NCBI GenBank assembly: GCA_903871865.1
Contig: CAIQIL010000374.1
Location: forward strand, 1 to 7,764
DNA from: an uncultured Burkholderiales bacterium
GTDB taxonomy: Bacteria > Pseudomonadota > Gammaproteobacteria > Burkholderiales > Burkholderiaceae_C
Direction: 5' to 3'
Length of the DNA: 7,764 bases
Under the pieces are notes generated by a model that was not told where the DNA came from, ran no database searches, and was given only the letters and a program-made list of their open reading frames with translations. Each line of letters starts with the position of its first letter. Position 1 is the first letter of the stretch. This document shows, piece by piece, positions 1-6,869 of this stretch. The position numbers were made by a program, and so were the translations under genes.

Positions 1-214
1 GATTCTTCTTGTCGCGCCCCATGGTCCAGGGGCCGACCAGGGCCGGCTCGGCCTGGCCGTCCAGCAGCATCTCGACCGCCCAGCCGTCGTCATCTTCGTT
101 CTTGATCACGCGGGCTGTCCAGCCATGGTCGACCCACAAGCGGGCTTCATGGATGGCCTCACGGGTTTCGACAGGTGCGGCTTCGGGGGAGGTGTGCGGG
201 CTGGTATCGGGCAT
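1..214 (-). CDS. Conserved-looking hypothetical protein, C-terminus outside the window
   Basis: The reverse strand reads open from an ATG at 212-214 to the left edge, giving 71 residues of an incomplete protein. I do not recognise a characterised family and assign no function. The first ~15 residues are rich in proline, serine and threonine and look disordered. After that comes a soluble, acidic, tryptophan-containing segment (ARLWVDHGWTARVIKNEDDD, then DGWAVEML) that resembles a small mixed alpha/beta domain, ending in GPWTMGRDKKN at the cut. No signal peptide or membrane segment is visible. The ribosome binding site is poor: only a GGTCCC-like stretch precedes the ATG. The composition looks protein-like, unlike the competing frames, which are arginine- and serine-rich shadows. 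It is divergent from the chemotaxis receptor gene and separated from it by 592 bases, so the two are not an operon. Confidence 0.6.
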   Translation of the reverse strand, partial: MPDTSPHTSPEAAPVETREAIHEARLWVDHGWTARVIKNEDDDGWAVEMLLDGQAEPALVGPWTMGRDKKN

Positions 215-806
215 AGGGACCGGATCTTACTGGGCCGCCTGCGGGCAAGCTTGACAGCCTCCTGGCAGGCATCCTGGATTGGCCCCTTTGAAGGGCTAGA
301 GGACCTGGTTGAGAAGCATGGAAGTCCGCTTGCCGTCGGCTCAGACATGTACGGGCGGCTTTCGGACGACCGCAGATGCAGCGGCAGAGGCCATTCGGCG
401 CGGTGCCATGGCAGTCCACTCGCGCTGCATGGCCATCGTTCATCGCGCAAGGGTTGCCATGGGCTGATGGCAGTTGTTCGGCCTTCGCTCAACGACTTTC
501 AGCACCCGCCCCAACCCTGACATCACCCGCGGCGACTTGGGCGCCCGCAAGCCGGTGCTTGCTCTGTCGCTCAGCGGACGACCGGTTTGGCCTCGGGCAG
601 GCGTTCGCTGCGTCAAAGCCCCTTCAGTTTGCTGGATTCCCTCCGAAATGAAGTGTGCACGTCCGACTCCGGGACTTGCGAAGGCTCGTTTTCGCGCTCT
701 GTGTGCAGCAAGCTGCCCACGCTTCCCGCCAGCCATCCGAGGCAATGTGTGGCGGCGAAGGCTCAGCGCGCGCTGGACGCCCCCCCTCATCGACCAGATT
801 TTCCCG
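215..806. other. 592-base gap with no supportable gene
   Basis: Several frames are open here, but none gives a protein-like translation; they are rich in Arg, Ser, Pro and Cys. The frame of the downstream receptor stays open back to about 474, but residues before the ATG at 807 do not resemble any receptor N-terminus. The gap must hold the promoter of the receptor gene and probably that of the leftward gene, but I could not find a convincing -35/-10 pair or flagellar sigma-28 promoter. Small palindromes are present (TGCCATGGCA at 404-413 and a CCCTT/AAGGG hairpin at 284-295) without a T-tract. It may hold a decayed gene or untranslated leader; the sequence alone does not decide. Confidence 0.5.
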
Positions 807-2387
807 ATGCAACTGCTCACTCGCCTCAAGATTGGCCCGCGCCTCATCGTCGGATTCGCGGCGGTGCTGACACTCTCTGTCGCCGTTGGCAGCTTCTCCA
901 TCAGCCAGTTGGCCAAAGTCAACGGCAACACGACGGACTTGGCGACGAACTGGTTGGTGGCGGTGCGCGCACTGTGTGCGTACAGCATCGACCAGTCGAT
1001 CATTCGACGCGCCGAGGCGAGGTTGGTCCTGTCTGACCAGCCCGAGGAGGTCAGCGCGCAGATCAAGCGCATCGACGAAGCGAAGCAACAGGCGGCCAAG
1101 GACTGGAAACGGTACATCGCGACCATCACCGAGCGCGATGAGCAAAAGCTGGCCAAGAACGTCGAGGCAGCCCAGGAGGCCTACTACGCCAGCTTGGCGA
1201 CTGTGCTCGCGATCCCGCGCACCGACGCCGACTGGAAGGACAAGGCCCTGGCCATCTACAAGGGCGATTCCTCGAAAACGTTCAATGCAGCGCTGGTGGC
1301 GCTCGAGGCCGGCCTGGACTACCAGACCAAGGGCGGAGACATCGCCTATCGGCAATCGCAGGCGACGTATGACAGCGCGCGCATCGCGATCGTCGGCCTG
1401 CTCGCGGCGGCGGTCCTGGTGGGCGCATGGCTTGCCTGGCTGATCAGCCGATCGATCACGAGGCCTTTGGCGCGCGCGCTGGCTGTCGCCGAGACCGTTG
1501 CGAGCGGTGACCTGACGTCGGAGCCGGCCTCGGTGGCCGTCGATGAAACGGGCCAGTTGCTGCGTGCGCTCGGCAAGATGAACGCCAGTTTGGTCAGCAT
1601 CGTCGCCAACGTGCGCAACAGCTCGGACTCCATTGCCACGGGCTCAAGCCAGATCGCTGTCGGCAACGCCGACCTGAGCCAACGCACCGAGGAACAGGCG
1701 AGCAACCTGGAGCAGACCGCAGCCTCGATGGAGGAGTTGACGGCAACGGTGAAGCAGAACGCCGACACGGCGCGCGCGGCAACGCAGATCGCCAGCAAGG
1801 CCTCAGACGCCGCTGCGGATGGCGGTCGCGTCGTCGATCAGGTGGTGTCGACGATGGAAGAAATCTCGCAGTCGTCGCGCAAGGTCGTCGACATCATTGG
1901 TGTCATCGATGCCATCGCCTTCCAGACGAACATCCTCGCGCTGAATGCAGCGGTGGAAGCAGCCCGTGCCGGCGAGCAAGGCCGGGGGTTCGCTGTCGTG
2001 GCTTCGGAGGTTCGCGCGCTGGCCCAGCGCTCAGCGCAGGCCGCCAAGGAAATCAAGTCGCTCATCGGCACCAGCGTCGAGAAGGTCGAGAGTGGGACCC
2101 AGTTGGTGGGCCGTGCCGGCCAGTCCATGGCCAACATCGTGAGCGAGGTTTCTCGCGTCAACGACCTCATCGGCGAGATCAGTGCTTCCAGCGCGGAACA
2201 AAGCACGGGCATCGGCCAGATCGGTGACGCGGTTCAGCAGCTCGACCAGGTGACCCAGCAGAACGCTGCGCTCGTCGAAGAAAGCGCAGCTGCGGCAGAG
2301 AGCTTGAAGGTGCAAGCCGCGCAACTGGCGCAGATGGTCGCGGTTTTCAAGTTGAACAATGACCGCGCGCCATCCATGGCCAGGTAA
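807..2387 (+). CDS. Methyl-accepting chemotaxis protein (transmembrane receptor)
   Basis: This is a chemoreceptor of 526 residues that should sit in the inner membrane, sense a periplasmic signal and control CheA through CheW. A first membrane helix spans about residues 12-32. The periplasmic part (~33-191) looks like a four-helix-bundle ligand domain, the second membrane helix is about 192-213, and a HAMP linker covers ~213-267 (SRSITRPLARAL onwards). A long cytoplasmic coiled coil fills the rest. The hairpin tip is clear at ~364-405, with IDAIAFQTNILALNAAVEAA followed by RAGEQGRGFAVVA. Glutamate/glutamine-rich methylation helices flank it near 294-312 and 484-500. The C-terminus (FKLNNDRAPSMAR) lacks an NWETF-type pentapeptide, so there is no visible CheR/CheB tether. 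The ATG at 807 was chosen because receptor homology begins there (MQLLTRLKIGPRL); no Shine-Dalgarno sequence is visible before it. The ligand cannot be read from the sequence. It is convergent with kdpE, with 6 bases between stop codons. Confidence 0.95.
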   Translation: MQLLTRLKIGPRLIVGFAAVLTLSVAVGSFSISQLAKVNGNTTDLATNWLVAVRALCAYSIDQSIIRRAEARLVLSDQPEEVSAQIKRIDEAKQQAAKDWKRYIATITERDEQKLAKNVEAAQEAYYASLATVLAIPRTDADWKDKALAIYKGDSSKTFNAALVALEAGLDYQTKGGDIAYRQSQATYDSARIAIVGLLAAAVLVGAWLAWLISRSITRPLARALAVAETVASGDLTSEPASVAVDETGQLLRALGKMNASLVSIVANVRNSSDSIATGSSQIAVGNADLSQRTEEQASNLEQTAASMEELTATVKQNADTARAATQIASKASDAAADGGRVVDQVVSTMEEISQSSRKVVDIIGVIDAIAFQTNILALNAAVEAARAGEQGRGFAVVASEVRALAQRSAQAAKEIKSLIGTSVEKVESGTQLVGRAGQSMANIVSEVSRVNDLIGEISASSAEQSTGIGQIGDAVQQLDQVTQQNAALVEESAAAAESLKVQAAQLAQMVAVFKLNNDRAPSMAR

Positions 2388-2393
2388 ATGACA

Positions 2394-3089
2394 TCAGGCC
2401 AGCACGAAGCGGTAGCCCACGCCGGCTTCGGTCAGCAGGTGTTTGGGCATCGAGGGTGAGGACTCCACCTTCTTGCGCAAGTTCGCCATGTGCACGCGCA
2501 CGTAGTGGGTGTCCTCCCCGTGGCCGGGGCCCCAGACAGTCTTCAGCAACTGGCTGTGGGTGATGACGCGGTCTGGCTGGCTGGCCAGGCTGACCAGCAA
2601 TTTGTACTCGATGGGCGTGAGGTGCAAGGCCTCGCCCGCGCGGCTCACGCTGCGCTTGATCAGGTCCACCTCGACGTCGCCAAACCGGATCACGCTGTCG
2701 CCACTGGGCGTCTGGTGCAGGTGGCGGCGCAACTGGGCGCGCATGCGGGCCATGAGCTCGCCCGCACCAAAGGGCTTGACGAGGTAGTCGTCGGCGCCGG
2801 CGTCCAGCGCAGCGATCTTGTCGGCCTCGGCGCTGCGGGCCGAGAGCACCACCACCGGCACCTTGGACCAGGTGCGCAGCTCGCGGATCAGCGCCACGCC
2901 ATCGCCATCGGGCAGGCCCAGGTCGAGCACGATGACGTCGGGTCGGCGCGTGCCCGCCTCGATCAGGCCGCGCTGGACACCATCGGCCTCGAACACCTCG
3001 TGGCCTTCGGACGCCAGCGTCAAGCGCACGAAGTGCCGGATGGTGGCGTCGTCTTCGATGATCAGGGTGCGGGGGTGCAGGTCACTCAT
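2394..3089 (-). CDS. kdpE: Response regulator KdpE of the potassium-sensing two-component system
   Basis: This 231-residue OmpR/PhoB-type transcription factor accepts phosphate from KdpD and activates kdpFABC transcription. The receiver domain (~7-120) has the acidic pair E12/D13, phosphoacceptor D56 (in VIVLDLGLPDGDG), switch serine S83 (VVVLSAR) and K105 (VKPF). The winged-helix DNA-binding domain covers about 131-229, with the recognition-helix region near THYVRVHMANLRKKVE and a terminal GVGYRF hairpin. The stretch GDGVALIRELRTWSKVPVVV closely follows E. coli KdpE as I remember it, which together with the adjacent kdpD makes the name secure. Length matches the family (about 225 residues). 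It starts 17 bases after the kdpD stop, with no strong Shine-Dalgarno sequence, so translation may be coupled to kdpD. Candidate DNA targets are the 11-base-period CTTGATGC repeats described below. Confidence 0.96.
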   Translation of the reverse strand: MSDLHPRTLIIEDDATIRHFVRLTLASEGHEVFEADGVQRGLIEAGTRRPDVIVLDLGLPDGDGVALIRELRTWSKVPVVVLSARSAEADKIAALDAGADDYLVKPFGAGELMARMRAQLRRHLHQTPSGDSVIRFGDVEVDLIKRSVSRAGEALHLTPIEYKLLVSLASQPDRVITHSQLLKTVWGPGHGEDTHYVRVHMANLRKKVESSPSMPKHLLTEAGVGYRFVLA

Positions 3090-3106
3090 GGTGTCGATCG
3101 GGTCGC

Positions 3107-5854
3107 TCAGGGGTTGGAATTCGCGTGGGTCTGCGTGCCGTCGTCCAGCGGCGGCTGGCCCATGGGCAGCACGATGGTGAAGCGTGCGCCGCCGTCGTCG
3201 CGCGTCTCGCCACGGATGCGCCCGCCATGGGCCTGCACGATGGCCCGGCAGATGGCCAGCCCCAGGCCCACGCCAGGAAGGGCGCTTTCACGGGCGCCGC
3301 GCTCGAATTTCTCGAAGATGGCCTCTTCGCGCCCGGCGGGCAAGCCAGGACCGTGGTCGTCCACCGTCAGCACCACGACACCGCTGTGGCTGCCCGCCTG
3401 GAGGTCGATGGCGCTGCCCGGCGGGGTGTACTTGACGGCGTTTTCCAGCAGGTTCACCAGCACCCGCTCGATGAGCACCGCGTCCAGGTGCAACAGGGGC
3501 AAGTCATCGGCCAGGGCCACGCTCACAGCGCGGCCTTCCAAGCCTGGCTGGCAGGCGGCCAGGGCGCTGCCCACCACCTCTTCCAGCGGCTGCCACTGCC
3601 GGTTGAGCTGCACGGCCCCGGCCTCCAGCCGGGCCATGTCCAGCAGGTTGTTGACCAGCGCCCCCATGCGCAGTGCGGACTGGCGCATGGCCTGCGCGAT
3701 GTCGCGCTGCTGCGCCGAGGGCTCAGGCCGGGTCAGCTCCAGGGTGTCGGCCAGGCCCACCAGACCGGCCAGCGGCGTGCGCAGGTCGTGGGAGATGGCC
3801 GACAGCAGGGAGTTGCGCAAACGCTCGGACTCGATCTGCACCGTGCTGGCCTGGGCCACCTCGATGTAGTGGATGCGCTCCAGCGAGATGGCCAGCAGCG
3901 AGGCGCAGGTCTCCAGCAGGCGCTGCTGTGGTGTGCCCCAGGCCGCATCGGTCGGGGGCTCGACCACCAACACGCCACGGGCGCGCATGGGGGCGCGCAA
4001 GGGCAGCACCAGGCAGGGGCTGGCCGCCAAGGTGTCGGTGCCTCGGCCGGCCACGGCGCTCTTGCTGAAGGCCCATTGCGCCACGGCCATGTCGGTCTGT
4101 GCGGTGCCGCCAGCCATGGCGTGCAAGTGGCCCGAATCGTCGGCCACCAGCAAGGCACCCTTGGCGCCGAACTCGGCCGTCAGGAAGCGCTGCCCCACCT
4201 CGGCCACCTGCTCGGCCATCAGGGCGGAGGACAAGTCGCGCGACATGTCGTAGAGGCTGCGCACCCGGTGCTCTCGGCGCGTGGCGGCCTCGGCCTGCAC
4301 CTTGAGCACGGCGGTGAGCTGCCCGATGGTCAGGGCAACGGCCAGCATCACGGCGAAAGTGACCAGGTACTGGACGTCGCTGACCGCGAACGAAAACCGC
4401 GGCGATACGAAGAAAAAATCGAACAAGCCCACACCGACGAAGGCGGCCAGCACAGCGGGCCCGCGCCCGAACTTCAAGCCCACCCCGACCACCGTCAGCA
4501 GGAACAGCATGACGATGTTGGACAGCTCCAGCACCTTGAGCAAGGGCGTTGACACCAGCGCCGTGACAGCGCAAGCCGCCACCGCCGCCACATGGCCTTG
4601 CCAAGCCCAAGCGCGGCGACCGTGCGCCAAGCCCTCGCTTGGCAGCTGCGTGGCGCGAACCGGCTCAGGCCCGGCCTGCCGCATGCCCAATGGCAAGGAC
4701 ACCTGCAACACGTCCAGGTCGTCGGCCATCGCGGCAATGCGGTCTGACAAGGCTGCCTGCCAGGGCCAGCGCCTCTCGTGGCGCCCCATCACCAGGCGAG
4801 ACAGGTTGTGCTCGCGGGCATAGCGCACCAGGGCCTGGGCGGCATTGGCGCCGGGCTGCACGGCGATCGTGGCGCCGAGCTGCTCCGCCAGCTTGAGCGA
4901 GCGCTCTGTGCGTGCCTGGCGCTGCGGCGAAATCCGCTCTGACACGGGCGACTCGATGTGCACCGCATGCCAGGACACGTCCAGCTGCGCGGCCAGACGG
5001 GCACAGCTGCGCACCACCTTCTCAGCGCTGTCGCCATCGCCAATGCAGGCCAGCAGGGCTTCGCGGTTGGGCCACACGGGGCTGACAGCGGCGCGGCGGC
5101 GGTAGGCCAACACCTCGCCATCGACGCGGTCGGCGGTGCGCCGCAAGGCCAGCTCCCGCAAGGCCAGCAGGTTGCCCTTGCGGAAGAAGCCTGCGGCTGC
5201 GCGCTCGGCTTGCTCGGGCACGTACACCTTGCCGGCCTTCAGGCGCCCCAGCAACTCGTCGGGCGGCAGGTCCACCACGACGACCTCGTCGGCCTCGTCA
5301 AACAGCTTGTCAGGCACCGTCTCCCAGACGCGGATGCCCGTGATGCCGCTGACGATGTCGTTGAGGCTCTCCAGGTGCTGCACGTTCATGGTGGACCACA
5401 CGTCCACCCCGGCGTCCAGCAGCTCTTGCACGTCCTGCCATCGCTTGGGGTGGCGCGAGCCAGGCGCATTGCTGTGCGCCAGCTCGTCGAGCAGCACCAG
5501 AGGCTTGTCTTGTCCGGCCGCAAAGGTCAGCGCCGCGTCGATGTCGAATTCCTGCAGCGTCTTGCCGCGGTGCGGTACGGCCTTGAGCGGCAGGCGTGGC
5601 AGCCCCTCTGCCATGCGCTCGGTGTCCTGGCGGCCGTGGGTCTCCACCAGGCCCACCACCATCGGCACGCCGCTGCCTTGCAGGGCACGGGCGGCGGCCA
5701 GCATGGCCCAGGTTTTGCCCACGCCGGCGGAGGCGCCAAAGAAGATCTTCAAGCGCCCCCGGCGCGCACGGGCCTCGTCTTGCTGCATCTGCTGCAGCAG
5801 GGCGTCGGGGTCGGGGCGCGCGCCCGGCGGGTTCAGGTGGACAGACGACGTCAT
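3107..5854 (-). CDS. kdpD: Sensor histidine kinase KdpD
   Basis: This 915-residue membrane sensor kinase (E. coli form 894) responds to K+ limitation or osmotic stress and controls KdpE phosphorylation. The KdpD-specific N-terminal domain begins after a short charged leader; its Walker A motif is GASAGVGKT (40-48), and a Walker B-like VLLDE lies near 120-124. A universal-stress-protein-like domain spans ~260-388. Four membrane helices follow between ~420 and 516 (centred near 429, 453, 474 and 503), then an arginine-rich stretch (RREHRVR, 526-532) resembling the arginine cluster noted in E. coli KdpD. A GAF-like domain covers ~545-660. The kinase core has phosphoacceptor H689 in SHDLRTP, N805 in the N-box, DDHGPGLP (~832-839) and GVGLGLAI (861-868). 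All catalytic motifs are intact. An in-frame TGA, which is the stop of the upstream gene, lies 36 bases before the ATG, so the start cannot be extended far. No clear Shine-Dalgarno sequence precedes it. Confidence 0.97.
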   Translation of the reverse strand: MTSSVHLNPPGARPDPDALLQQMQQDEARARRGRLKIFFGASAGVGKTWAMLAAARALQGSGVPMVVGLVETHGRQDTERMAEGLPRLPLKAVPHRGKTLQEFDIDAALTFAAGQDKPLVLLDELAHSNAPGSRHPKRWQDVQELLDAGVDVWSTMNVQHLESLNDIVSGITGIRVWETVPDKLFDEADEVVVVDLPPDELLGRLKAGKVYVPEQAERAAAGFFRKGNLLALRELALRRTADRVDGEVLAYRRRAAVSPVWPNREALLACIGDGDSAEKVVRSCARLAAQLDVSWHAVHIESPVSERISPQRQARTERSLKLAEQLGATIAVQPGANAAQALVRYAREHNLSRLVMGRHERRWPWQAALSDRIAAMADDLDVLQVSLPLGMRQAGPEPVRATQLPSEGLAHGRRAWAWQGHVAAVAACAVTALVSTPLLKVLELSNIVMLFLLTVVGVGLKFGRGPAVLAAFVGVGLFDFFFVSPRFSFAVSDVQYLVTFAVMLAVALTIGQLTAVLKVQAEAATRREHRVRSLYDMSRDLSSALMAEQVAEVGQRFLTAEFGAKGALLVADDSGHLHAMAGGTAQTDMAVAQWAFSKSAVAGRGTDTLAASPCLVLPLRAPMRARGVLVVEPPTDAAWGTPQQRLLETCASLLAISLERIHYIEVAQASTVQIESERLRNSLLSAISHDLRTPLAGLVGLADTLELTRPEPSAQQRDIAQAMRQSALRMGALVNNLLDMARLEAGAVQLNRQWQPLEEVVGSALAACQPGLEGRAVSVALADDLPLLHLDAVLIERVLVNLLENAVKYTPPGSAIDLQAGSHSGVVVLTVDDHGPGLPAGREEAIFEKFERGARESALPGVGLGLAICRAIVQAHGGRIRGETRDDGGARFTIVLPMGQPPLDDGTQTHANSNP

Positions 5855-5876
5855 GGCCGTGAGTGTCGCGCCAAGC

Positions 5877-5895
5877 GCATCAAGATGGCATCAAA
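5877..5895 (-). promoter_or_regulatory. Candidate KdpE-type direct-repeat site in front of kdpD
   Basis: On the plus strand GCATCAAG (5877-5884) is followed 11 bases later by GCATCAAA (5888-5895). In the direction of kdpD transcription this is TTTGATGC-N3-CTTGATGC. The same octamer with the same 11-base period occurs in the kdpF control region. The pair lies between the amidotransferase stop and the kdpD start, overlapping the last bases of the former. This fits a binding site for a tandem OmpR/PhoB-type dimer and would allow kdpDE to be autoregulated separately from the upstream gene. The regulator identity is inferred from context; the repeat itself is seen directly. Confidence 0.55.
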
Positions 5896-6631
5896 AATTG
5901 CCCTGGATGCCCCGAATGTCCCGGAGGCCTCGGACGCCCGGCAGCTGTGCAGCCCAGTGCCGGTACACGCGCACCGCCGACGCGCGCAGCCGGGGCAGTT
6001 CGGTGCCCATGCGCGCGAGGATGTCATCGGCCTGTTGCACCGACGGGCCCGCGACGCGGTCCAGTTCGGCTTGCCCCCGTTGGCACCACGCTTGGATGAT
6101 CTCGGGCGTGACCTCGAAGTGGCACTGGAATGCCAGGTGCGGCCCGATGCGAAAGCCCTTGTTGAGGCAGTGCGTGCCAAACAAGGTGCGCTGCGCACCG
6201 GCCGGGATGCCAAAGGTCTCGTGGTGCCAGTTGAACGCCACGATGTCATGGCCTGCACCGAACAGGTCCTGGGCGTGGGGCGTCGCCTTGAGGCTGCGCC
6301 AGCCGATGTCAGGGCAGGCATGGCGTCGCACCGGGGCGCCAAGGGCGCGGGCCATCAGTTGTGCGCCAAAGCAATGCCCCAGCACGGGGATGTTGCCAGC
6401 CATCGCATCGAGGACCAGGCTGCACTCATCGTGGATCCAGCCCAGGGGCTCGTTGACGCTGTGTTCGCTGCCCAACAGTGCGATGCCGCTGAAGTCGGCG
6501 GCATCCCTCGGCACAGCGTCGCCCTCATCGGGCGAGAGGATGACCGTCGGCACGCCCAGGTCATGGAGGAAGTCGAGCAGGAAGCCTGGACGCTGGGTGG
6601 CGTCGTGCTGGAGCAAGGCAACGGGTCTCAT
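5891..6631 (-). CDS. Class I glutamine amidotransferase-like protein (GMP-synthase-like GATase domain)
   Basis: This is a stand-alone class I glutamine amidotransferase domain of 246 residues if started at the ATG at 6629-6631. A GTG at 6638-6640 would add three residues (MKL); neither start has a good ribosome binding site, and family members usually begin close to the RPVALL strand, so I chose the ATG. The catalytic triad is complete: the nucleophile cysteine lies in the elbow VLGHCFGAQL (C87 from this start), and histidine and glutamate lie in FQCHFEV (H171, E173). The segment NWHHETFGIP is also typical of this family. Such domains release ammonia from glutamine or hydrolyse gamma-glutamyl bonds; the acceptor here is unknown and no synthetase domain is attached. 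It is soluble, with no signal peptide. It lies upstream of kdpD on the same strand with a 36-base gap, divergent from the kdpFA genes. A role in potassium homeostasis would be a guess from position. Confidence 0.85.
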   Translation of the reverse strand: MRPVALLQHDATQRPGFLLDFLHDLGVPTVILSPDEGDAVPRDAADFSGIALLGSEHSVNEPLGWIHDECSLVLDAMAGNIPVLGHCFGAQLMARALGAPVRRHACPDIGWRSLKATPHAQDLFGAGHDIVAFNWHHETFGIPAGAQRTLFGTHCLNKGFRIGPHLAFQCHFEVTPEIIQAWCQRGQAELDRVAGPSVQQADDILARMGTELPRLRASAVRVYRHWAAQLPGVRGLRDIRGIQGNF

Positions 6632-6725
6632 CAGCTTCACACGGCAACGAAGGCCGTGTCTTGGTCTTGACGCTCACCAATTTAGGCCTCGGGGTGCCAA
6701 GGCGGCGTAGAGATCCAGCAAGCCG

Positions 6726-6747
6726 GCATCAAGGCCGCATCAAGGCC
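6726..6747 (-). promoter_or_regulatory. Perfect 11-base tandem repeat facing the amidotransferase gene; candidate KdpE site
   Basis: The plus strand carries two exact, adjacent copies of GCATCAAGGCC (6726-6736 and 6737-6747), followed by a further GCA. Read toward the amidotransferase this is CTTGATGC repeated at an 11-base period, one DNA helical turn. The orientation is opposite to the second pair at 6775-6792, so each pair points to its own divergent gene. Binding by KdpE is an inference from the spacing rule of OmpR/PhoB-type regulators and the location. A chance short tandem duplication is the alternative, made less likely by the same octamer recurring at 6775, 6786, 6818 and near kdpD. 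Confidence 0.55.
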
Positions 6748-6774
6748 GCACCCATGCCACATGCCCACCTGGCT

Positions 6775-6793
6775 CTTGATGCTTTCTTGATGT
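6775..6793 (+). promoter_or_regulatory. Direct-repeat site facing kdpF; candidate KdpE site (distal)
   Basis: CTTGATGC (6775-6782) and CTTGATGT (6786-6793) are spaced by exactly 11 bases on the plus strand, oriented toward the kdp structural genes. The pair lies about 80 bases upstream of the first small reading frame and 32 bases, close to three helical turns, upstream of the next degenerate pair at 6807-6825. That arrangement would place two bound dimers on the same DNA face. Function is inferred. Confidence 0.5.
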
Positions 6794-6806
6794 CACGGCG
6801 GCAAAA

Positions 6807-6840
6807 CTTGGCCACGCCTTGATGCCGCGATTCCTACGAT
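6807..6840 (+). promoter_or_regulatory. Predicted activator-dependent promoter of the kdp structural operon
   Basis: A degenerate pair, CTTGGCCA (6807-6814) and CTTGATGC (6818-6825), keeps the 11-base period. Nine bases after it stands TACGAT (6835-6840), a 4-of-6 match to the sigma-70 -10 hexamer. No usable -35 hexamer lies 16-18 bases upstream of TACGAT (CCACGC region). A regulator site in place of the -35, ending about ten bases before the -10, is the known layout of PhoB-activated promoters. Transcription would start near 6847, giving a leader of about 23 bases before the ATG at 6870 that includes the AAGGAG ribosome binding site. The exact start is a prediction. Confidence 0.45.
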
Positions 6841-6856
6841 TTGCCACATGTTGAAC

Positions 6857-6862
6857 AAGGAG
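6857..6862 (+). promoter_or_regulatory. Strong ribosome binding site for the 31-residue reading frame
   Basis: AAGGAG lies seven bases before the ATG at 6870. It is the best Shine-Dalgarno sequence I noticed in this window and is positioned for the small reading frame rather than for kdpF, whose ATG is about 100 bases downstream and has its own AAGGGAG (6948-6954). This is the main evidence that the small frame is translated. Confidence 0.75.
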
Positions 6863-6869
6863 ATACGCG

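Noticed and set aside
251..279. TTGACA at 251-256 as a -35 element
   Set aside because: No acceptable -10 lies 16-18 bases downstream (only a CTGGAT-like sequence), and no gene starts within reasonable distance.
284..295. CCCTT/AAGGG hairpin as a terminator
   Set aside because: The loop is only two bases, there is no T-tract on either strand, and it lies upstream of the minus-strand gene.
404..413. TGCCATGGCA palindrome as an operator
   Set aside because: It is a short palindrome in GC-rich DNA with only a partial second copy near 455 and no link to a promoter.
613..648. TCAAAG ... CCGAAA as a flagellar sigma-28 promoter for the chemoreceptor
   Set aside because: The spacing of 24 bases between the two blocks is much too long for sigma-28 promoters.
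474..806. N-terminal extension of the chemoreceptor by 111 residues
   Set aside because: The extension is Arg/Pro/Ser-rich and unlike any receptor; the typical first membrane helix begins just after the ATG at 807.
2490..4552. Plus-strand frames of 459 and 475 codons opposite kdpE and kdpD
   Set aside because: Antisense shadows with low-complexity composition; the minus-strand proteins carry all catalytic motifs.
4958..6670. Long plus-strand open frames (570 and 524 codons) opposite kdpD and the amidotransferase gene
   Set aside because: They are antisense to two well-recognised genes, cross the gene boundary, have histidine-, glutamine-, serine- or arginine-rich composition with no domain, and are explained by GC-rich codon bias on the other strand.
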